Below are positions 26,701 through 64,000 of a DNA stretch of 64,000 nt, piece after piece. Source of the DNA: Rhabdornis inornatus (lineage: Eukaryota > Chordata > Aves > Passeriformes > Rhabdornithidae); contig VWZS01009726.1 in the NCBI GenBank assembly GCA_013397075.1, positions 124,001 through 188,000 on the forward strand. The letters run 5' to 3'. The notes under the pieces are model-generated. The model was not told the origin of the DNA. It made no database searches and worked only from the letters and a program-made list of their open reading frames with translations. Each line of letters opens with the position of its first letter. Position 1 is the stretch's first letter. A program made the position numbers and the translations under genes.

Positions 26701-28740
26701 GCCAATACTCTCAGTGGAGAAGGAGCATTTCTGACTAAATGATGGAAAAGTGGCTGTTTTCTTTCCAAAGTACTTCTGAACCTAGACAAAAGACCATGAA
26801 AAAAATGGGTAATTAAAGACTGTTCACTATACTCTTGGGGAAAATGAGGAAAAACAACCTTTAGTGAAAGAATCAGAATGCCCACATGGCTACACTCTGA
26901 AGTACAGAGGAGGGCAGTGAAGGATGTGGAACTGTCCCGAGCTCCGGAAAAGGTGGACTGAATTGCCAAAGAAATTTATGACCAGGACTATTAGCTTCCT
27001 GTCTTTGATGTCTATTCTTGGCTTTCCAGGAGCATTATGGCATTCATGAGGTGAAAATATCACTGGAGCCAAGGTCAACTAAGGCTGATGCAGCTTGTTC
27101 TACTGCAAAGCTGAGAAATCACTCTGAACTGCTCCAAGCCTGAAGACATCATTGAGGGCCTGAATTTACTTCCACTGAATCAGTAAGAGGGGCTTTTTTG
27201 TCAGCTTAATGTGTGATTGCATTTCTAAGCCAAAAAATGAATCAGAGATCAACCTCCCAGTACAACACGTTGTCAGGAAGAACACTATTTTGTCCAACAC
27301 AAATGTTTTCAAAGCATTAGCTACACCTTAACTCTCCACTGAAAAACCCCAACAAAATACTTCCAATAATGCAATGGCACATGGCTTAAGAACAAATTGA
27401 AAATAGCTCAACACAGTTTATTTTCAGAAATCAATTAATATAACTCTTTAATAAACTGAATTCTAGCCACAATATTCCAAGGTGCTCTCAGTCACACTCA
27501 ATCACAAGTTTTAGCAAAGACTGAATGTTTTCAGAGCTTACCTGGGTGTGATCCTCAATGAAGCACACTAGAGCAGGAATTGGTAATTAACTGCGGGGTA
27601 ATTAGCCACTGGCCTAGGACAAAACACCTAGACATCTGACTCTGAAGCTGTGGGTTTCAGGAAATTAAATCACAGACACTTCTGAAAGTTCTGCTTCATC
27701 TTTGTCACTTGCAGTAGGAGCCTGGGTGTTGAAGTTATGAGGGTAAAAAGGCAGGAAAACAGTCCACAGAACCCCCAGGAAGAGGATTCTGAGGTGAATC
27801 AGAAATTAAACTGACCACTTAAATCAGCAGAATTCGTCGAACTTTCACAAACAGAGTATGAAGTCACTAGTTCAATTTCAATTTAACAGGCACAGCTGTA
27901 AGATTTAGCAATAAATATGGCCTAAACAGCTAGCCTTTCTTAAATTCAAGCATATGGCAAATCTCCCTTTGGTTCAGCCACGGCCAGGATCATACCCTTT
28001 GGTCCCAAGTGAGCAAAGCACTTAGAAGCTGAAGTTGAGCATATTCTAAGTGTGTTCTGAAGTGCTGAGCTGAGTCAACGGTCTCCTTGAGCTTCTCTGT
28101 AATACATATGTATATTTGTAATACCGGCAATTTGTTGAAGCCAAAAATGTAGGTTTTGAAACCTCTTTTGAGAATCAATTATTATTATTTTGATTAGACA
28201 TTCCCTTACAGAGTTCAGAACCTAAACATTGTGGCATTGAGCTAATGCAGATGAACCAGAAAGGAAAAGTGCATTAGCCAGTAAAGAATCTCTCTGCTGA
28301 ATAATCTAAACTCAAGGCAGCTTCTGATCTATGGTCCATGGAAGACTTGGGAACTATTAGTAAGAGACCTGTGAAAGGCAGCTAAGAAGAGCAAGTTTAT
28401 TTATGCTATGAAGGAATCTACTTATGTGAAATGTCTTAAATGATCTCCACACTTCCATGGGAAAAACGCGTACGTCTGTGTGCATCGATTTGCAAACATT
28501 AAAGCCCATGAATCTAAAATGCTCTAAGGTGCAAAGGTTCACCTTTCTTGGGAAGTGCTGGGATACACAGTTTTGGCTAAGCCTAGGTCAGCACCCCACC
28601 AACAGACAGCTCATAGAAACACTTCCTGAGGTCATGATTTAAAAACCTACATAGGTTTTTCTAAAGGATCAGAATCAATGTTTTTTAATTAAAAAGTGAC
28701 CTTTCACTACATTTTTTTAATAAGTATCATAAAATGACAT
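20760..28740. other. Intergenic 3' flank, nothing recognised
   Basis: AT-rich sequence with no gene, RNA gene or repeat family that I can name. It contains a short direct duplication of GCCTGAGTGAAAA at about 23199-23233 and two brief CA runs near 26215 and 26276. Minus-strand AATAAA hexamers at 27417-27422 and 28396-28401 are alternative, more distal candidate ends for the NPR3 transcript, in which case the right end of this block would be 3' UTR. Confidence 0.45.
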
Positions 28741-28744
28741 AATA

Positions 28745-31397
28745 AATAAACTGGCGTAAGAATTTATTGTCCCAGCCAGATCTCCTGTCTTCTGGTGTGA
28801 CTCAACTGTGCACGGCACAGGAAAAATGCATATCTACACAATTGTCTTGATTCCAAACTAGCCACTGTTTGAGTACAAGTCACAAAAAAATAATTTCCAA
28901 AAAAGCTTAGGCTTCAAAACATACCCTCTTTTCTGTACATATTTTAAACATTTCCTTGCCTTTTCTTCTGTGGCAGAGGAGTCAAATGGGTAAAAGAAAG
29001 TCAAAATACTGAAAGGCCTATTTGCAAAACCAGAAGTAGATCAAAATCACTTTGGAAAGTATCCCAAAAAAAATCCCAAACCTTAAGCATGGCCAGGGGC
29101 TAGACAAACTCAACTGCTTGGGAAAAAAAATAATCAGAAACTAATTAGGAAGTCTTTATACCTCCCGAAGTCCATAGCAGTACGAACACTGCTCTAGCCT
29201 ACTTCTGGTGGCCATGGTATAAAGAGAATACCATTCTTCTCTGATGCCCACGAAATAAGGAGAATACTTCAGAAAACTGCCCACTGATCAGTGCTGCTTT
29301 GGCTAAAGCACCTTTGTAGAAGTCACACGGGCCCAGACTGGGAAATGGGATGCTGGAAATCTACTTCCTGTACTGGAGCTGCCCTGACAGTCAGGAAGCT
29401 TTGTCCTCTGACTGCCTGGGCCATAGGACAGTGTATCACAATAGCCCTCCATATGCTAAGAATAAAGCTAAATATAAGGAAAAAAACATGTCCAACAACA
29501 AAAAAAAGGCAGCAGAAAGCAGACACAGTGAGTTTTGCTCTTCACTCCCAGGTATCCCAAAGTGGTTTCTCAAAATTGGTAGTCCGGCATTTCAGTGCCT
29601 AGAAGTTTTGTAGAAATCAGGCTTCAGAACCAGTTTTGAGATTAACTTTCAAGTCTGACTAGAACTGCTGCGACCAGAAAGCTCTGCTTATGAAACCAGA
29701 ATAGAATAAACCAAAATATTTGATGGACTCTTAGAACCATAGTCACAGCTCTGTTTCCCCACTGACAACACTTTAATTGGTCTTCTTCACCACATTTACA
29801 GTAAGTACTATTCATTTCCATTTGTTGACTAGAAAGTGCAAAGCTCTCCTTTGTCTAGTATAAAATAACCTGCCAGTAGCTAATTCAACACAGATTCAGT
29901 TTTGCTCCTGGTAAAATAAATGGCAAAATTTCCAGGATACTGATGGCAGCAGCATTAAAGTCCACTCCAAACAGCGTTTTAACACACGACTCCTGAAAGT
30001 AGTTCCTTGGGTGTTTAATTGTACACACATGGATAGTTAAATCTCACTGACTTCTATAGGACTCTTACATGTGAAGAATGCATTATTTACAGCATCAGGG
30101 TGATCATCACATAGACAATTCAATAACTGCATTTGTGTTGTTTAAGTAGCTATTTGAATGTTGCACATGCCTGGAGAAAAAAAGTGGGGCAAAAAGTCTA
30201 TCACCATCCACAAAGTAATTTCTCCTCCCCTAAATACTGGTTCTAAAACGTATTTACAGCTGTTGACTTTCCCTGCATATTACTCCTGTCATAAAAAATA
30301 TGTCTTCAAAACATCCTCTTCCTTGATTTTTAATCCTACCAAAGCAAAAATAGATACTTTAATAGAAAAATACAAGATTAAAAATATCCTAAAAAATAAA
30401 ATGGTAGCATGGAATGTCATTTTTACACACAAAAAAATCCCCTTTTGAATTGCATCAGCTATACAAACACTTTCATATTTACAGTTATGGATGCAGTCCT
30501 GTGTTCACCGAAGTTAATGGGATTTTGCCATTGACTTCACTGGGAACAGGAGCAGGCTTGACATGGACTACATCTGCCCCGCTGAAAAGTCATGGCAGTG
30601 GACAGAAAAGAGTGTGACACAGCACATGTAAGGCTGAGGAATTAACCAGTCCTCTCCAGAGACCTGATTGTCTTCTCTGTCACTACTTCACATGTGTGAA
30701 ACTCCTCATCCTTCACTGGAGTTTTTCCCAAGTCCCACCAGCTAAGAGGGGGAAACAGTGCTTTTGACTCTGATGCCACACAAACAAGGAAAGAATGGTT
30801 CGTGTGTTTCCACCTGCCTGACTTTCTCAGTGGAATTAATTACAACCAAGTGCCAGTTCCCTCCCAGAACTAAGGCCCGTACACCAAATTTCATATCCCC
30901 TGTTATCAGTGTCAGTGATTCAGTGATGCAGGATCATACCCCACATGAATCCCTTTTTTCCTTTTGACAGCAACCAGCACCTGTGCCTCTGAAACCATAT
31001 TTGATACCCATGGGTGAGATGCAAATATGGAAGGAGGTGGTAGAAGCTAAAAAAAAAAAGAAAAAAAGGAATAAAACGAGGCATTCCTCATCAACTAAAC
31101 CAAGATCTGCTAGAATTAATACATGCCTTAGGAAATACCGTCTTTACATATTAAGTACATCCTATAACATCAAACTGCATAATTTTCTTTTCTTTTCTCA
31201 TGAGATGAAAGGCCATGTGGCATAATGTGATTAGTAAATCATTCCTGAGCTTCTGAAAGAAATTAAGACAAAATTACTGTTTAAAAGAGTGAGTTCTTCA
31301 AGAGCCTCTTCTTTTTACACTGATGTCTTTGGTTGTGTCCTTTTCTCTAATTCTTTCTTTTCCCTAGGAAGAATGGGATTCTTTTTCATCTTCTTCT
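28745..31397 (-). other. NPR3: Probable NPR3 3' untranslated region
   Basis: This is the sequence between the NPR3 stop codon (31398-31400, TAA on the minus strand) and the first canonical minus-strand AATAAA downstream. It holds no open frame that resembles a coding exon. Mammalian NPR3 messages also have multi-kilobase 3' UTRs, so a span of about 2.6 kb is plausible. The true end could be more distal (hexamers at 28396 and 27417). The less common ATTAAA hexamer occurs within it near 30357-30362 and 29771-29776 and could give shorter forms. Confidence 0.4.
28763..28768 (-). terminator. NPR3: Candidate polyadenylation signal for NPR3
   Basis: TTTATT on the plus strand is AATAAA on the minus strand, and it is the first canonical hexamer met after the NPR3 stop codon. 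The minus-strand sequence just downstream is T-rich, as expected for a cleavage region. No transcript evidence is available here. Confidence 0.35.
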
Positions 31398-60524
<29,127 letters not shown>

Positions 60525-63500
60525 CTAAAGAGAGAAACAAGCTTATTTCCAAACAGGTATCATTATGGAATTCCTTTTTCCACCCAGAAGTCCCCTTTTA
60601 TGATCATTGGAGAGATAGTAAAGTACAAAGGAGAACAGACCCTTCTTCAAGGTGTGCAGGAAACCAGGCAGCGAGGAATAACTAAGAAGTAAATGTGCAA
60701 ACCAAAGGACAATCTTACTCCCATACTGTGTTTGCTTATTTTAAAAGGGCGGAATAAATTCTAAGTGTGAGATGGCATCTTGGAGCCAAACACATATTCC
60801 AGATCTCAAATACAGAGATATTTAAGTCAGAAGAAGTGAGGGAGGATTCAAGCACAAAGCTTTTGTTACACACCTCTCCACTCGGACAGTCAGAAAGGCA
60901 CCAGTAAAGTCAAGAGCATGATCATCACCCTGAATGGGAGGCAGATGGTGCAGCTCTCCCACCATGGCCAAGGACAAAACCATGCTTGCCATGGCTGCCA
61001 GAGCAGCCCTGCTTTTAATGGAAAAGGAATACAGAGAAATAAAACGGAATTCTGTGCCTACACTGTATTTACACGTGTTTTGTGTCACAGCAAGAGAAGA
61101 ATTTAACTCAGACCATCAGTAAAGAAACCACATTTTTAAAAAGCAGGATAGCTGACTGGTTGTTTATTAGCAAAGAAGTCCTTCTGACAAACAGACCCTG
61201 GCCTTAGCAGGCCCTGAGATCCTGATTCAAAGCTTTAGGAGGTCAGTGGAAAGGTTCATGTTGTCCTGGAGCAGGTTTTGTGCTATTTGATGTAAATAAT
61301 AACTAAAAAAAGCTAGAGGGAACAGTGGTAGCCCTAAGCAGTGAGCCTTTAAATGCTTACAAGTAATTAAAAGCTAGACAGTCTTTATTTTTTGAACAAC
61401 AGCAATAAACCCCATTATGGCTAAATGAGCCAAGACAAAACTAATACTCAATTCCCAAGGTGACCTGGAGGGACACAGGAACCTGAAATCAGAAAGGATG
61501 TGGTTATTTTGCTCGGGTTATGGACCACAGTGTCATTTGTACCAGGAGAAGCAAGTTGAAGAGATGTTAAGGGAGATGGAGTACAGGTAAAAAGCCCACG
61601 GTGCTCCTTGCACAGTGCTTCCCAGCTGCATGACACAGCTGCAAGAACAAACTCTTGGACCTGAAGCAGGTAAACAGAGCTTGCTTTTTTTGTCCTCCCA
61701 GCACTGCTGCTGGGACTTACCTGGAGATATGCTCTGCTTCCTCAGAGAGCACAAGGGAAGGAGTAAAGGCCCTGCACTTCTCTGGGGATAAGCCCTTTCT
61801 CCTGCAGCTTTTGGGTCCAGGGCAGCTCCTGTCAGCCCCCACACAGGGCAGGAGTAACAGGAGCACCTAAGCTTTTTCACCTCTCTTGTCCACCCCAGGA
61901 AAGCTTTATTTACCACAGCCCAGGACCACGTACTACTGTAATCTTTAGACATACCATGAACTTTGCTATTTTTAAGTGATTTGATTTTTTTAGGAAGGAG
62001 CTGTAGATACAAATGCCTTGGCTGATGGATTTATTTCCCAATACAAAGTCAAAATCACACAGAACCCTATTCATCACACCCAATGGAGTCACTGGATAGC
62101 AACTAACATCCCATAACCAGACATAATGTCTCGTTTTGCCATTCTTCCCTTCAGTGCCTGCACCTATCCTCTTTACAAAGATAAAGAAACGCACATCTGG
62201 CAGTTGTAAGCAAGCACATCTTGCTACCTTCCCCAAAAGAGGGTGCAGCCTTGCAGAAGCCTCCAAGCTGAACAGCTTCTGCCCCAGCTGGGCACCTGCA
62301 TTTTGGAGGTGCTGGATTCAAGGAGTACAGCAGAGACTACAGCACAGAGGACTTTGCCATAGCTTTGTACTTGCAAATGGAAATAGCTAAAAAGCATGAG
62401 ATTATAGATATAAAAATAATAAATTAAAAAAAAAAAGAAGTAGTGCTAGTAGAATGTAACTTTCTGTCCTGGATACTGTACATGTTCCTTCTTTAAATCC
62501 TGACACTGGGACTGGGGAAGGTTCACTTGCATAACAGCGTTCCTAGAATAATTTACATATTTAAATTCCTTCATGGATTATTTTGTGAGAGGTCATCCTG
62601 TTACAATACTTGTGTACACTTCTTGCAGTCTGGGCATTTAATAAGCCTGTTCTTCTGAAAAATTAGAAATATTCAGATCAGAGGGCAACAACAATCTGCA
62701 ATAAAGTCATCTGAACACAAAGACAGTGCCAATTGCCCAATCACACCCACTCTTAGGTTTTATGAAGTACAAAACCTAGTATCCAGGCACTGGGAACAAA
62801 GATTTTTGGGGGAATTTCTCTATACTTCTCTTGTGTTTGCTTTTCACATGCAATGACCATCTGCACAAAAGCCAACTCCTGATGCACAGTCATTTCACTC
62901 TACATGGGAAACACATGCACAGGCAGAAAAACTGTTTTAAAACAAATGTCAGGAAATGCCACATTCTAACTACACTACATCAAAAGTCAGATAGTTTTCA
63001 TTAATCTCTCAGAAAAGCTACAAGAAGACTGGACTACCTGCAATGCAAAGGAGGGTAGTAATGAGGCTCCCACATTGAATCTACAACTTCATGTTTTAGA
63101 TATTTGGGTGATTTTCTTCTCTAGCAAAATTTGGCATCTTTTAGCTAATCTTGATATATGCAGCAGTATCTGTACTTCTGTACATATCTAGATCTCTGAA
63201 TTTATACAGTTACATACCTTCATTATACAGTGTGTCACATAGCACTGTTTACTGTGAAATAATCTCAAGGGTAGTAGATGAGTAACAGAAAGTTTATGCT
63301 AAAGAACTTCCAATTAACAGATTAATTTTTAAAACTTATCCTTTTTTAAATTCAGTTGTTTCTGCTGGTTAGTCTTTGCAGCTTAAAAAAGTAAACCCCC
63401 ACACTTTGCCTTTTATCCCAACTTCCACTTCATTTTTATCTTGAAATGAATTTGTTATTGTAGGGATTAGTTAAAGTAGTCTGCACAGAGGAAATTATTT

Positions 63501-64000
63501 TCTCTACATCTGCAGAAGAATCTGCTCCTTTTAAGAGCCATGTTATACTTCAACAAAACCTGTCCAGCTTCAGCCATCTGATGTTTGATCTTAGCAAACA
63601 CATTGCTCCAATATTACTTTGAATTTAAGTGAGACAGCTGCACCAGCTGAGAGCAGGCACAGTCCCTGCCACACACTGATGTAACATGCAGTTACAATTA
63701 TATTTTGGGATACAGGTATATTCGATATATTTCCAAAAGAAAATACATTTAATTTACATTTTGAAGTCATGTTTTAGTTCGACAAAAATGATCCCTTTTA
63801 CTTATGGGTGTAAACATCCACTTTTATTCACTCTGCTCTAGAAACTTTGGACTGCCTGTGTCCCATCCAGTGCTCTCCCTTTAACAGCACGACTGAATAG
63901 TTTTGCAGACACAGTCTGTAATAAAAAGATAAATAAATTAGACGCGTAGATGTCCCAGCACAGAGAGGATTTCTGGAGACCCAAACCTTGCAGCTGCTGG
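60525..64000 (-). other. NPR3: 3' part of the NPR3 intron upstream of exon 3, continues off the window
   Basis: I searched this 3.5 kb on the minus strand for the preceding NPR3 exon (the one leading into the NSSS-like region) and did not see it, so the intron extends beyond the right edge. A 159-codon minus-strand frame at 61533-62012 resembles nothing and is judged chance. No repeat family was recognised. Confidence 0.7.

Noticed and set aside
31049..31068. Poly-A-rich tract that might mark a retrocopy tail
   Set aside because: It is a short A-rich run with interspersed G, has no coding-like sequence before it, and lies within the likely NPR3 3' UTR on the opposite strand.
61533..62012. 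159-codon minus-strand open frame
   Set aside because: It shows no family resemblance, overlaps plus-strand frames, and lies in the NPR3 intron in a GC-richer patch. It does not match the missing upstream NPR3 exon.
60525..64000. Search for NPR3 exon 2 in the right-hand end
   Set aside because: No minus-strand segment matches the expected region before the GNGSW start of exon 3, so the exon is taken to lie outside the window.

Overview
The window is vertebrate nuclear DNA, AT-rich and intron-rich, and most likely from a bird. The evidence is the single recognisable gene, which has typical vertebrate GT-AG introns, and interspersed repeats that are fragments of CR1 LINEs of the sauropsid/avian type. 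The gene is NPR3 (natriuretic peptide receptor C, the clearance receptor), read on the minus strand. NPR3 lies in the human 5p region that corresponds to the avian Z chromosome, so a Z-linked origin is a reasonable inference, but the sequence itself does not show it.

Layout from right to left, which is the direction of transcription. 60525-64000 is the 3' part of an intron; the exons encoding the signal peptide and most of the ligand-binding domain lie beyond the right edge. Six coding exons follow: 60358-60524, 43645-43780, 39791-39885, 35935-36070, 34413-34497 and 31398-31509. Numbered by the known eight-exon gene these are exons 3 to 8. Every splice site is GT-AG and every phase joins correctly, giving 243 codons of open frame that encode the membrane-proximal half of the ectodomain, the transmembrane helix and the 37-residue cytoplasmic tail. 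The transmembrane exon has a tandem CAAGCAG (NAGNAG) acceptor that predicts two receptor forms, one with and one without a juxtamembrane cysteine. A 3' UTR of about 2.6 kb or more is inferred from the first minus-strand AATAAA, at 28763-28768.

The left 28 kb is 3' flanking DNA in which I recognise no functional gene. It does hold a broken protein-coding-like block at about 721-1334 (+) of unknown family, possibly an old viral or retrocopy insertion. An ancient CR1 scrap lies near 20.6 kb, and there are a few short tandem and inverted repeats.

The introns carry three further CR1 pieces: a younger plus-strand 3' end at 36640-37380 beside a much older minus-strand one at 36200-36580, and another old minus-strand one at 40535-40790. 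No tRNA, rRNA, CRISPR array or bacterial-type feature was seen. Most open reading frames of 60-160 codons in this window are chance frames in non-coding DNA.
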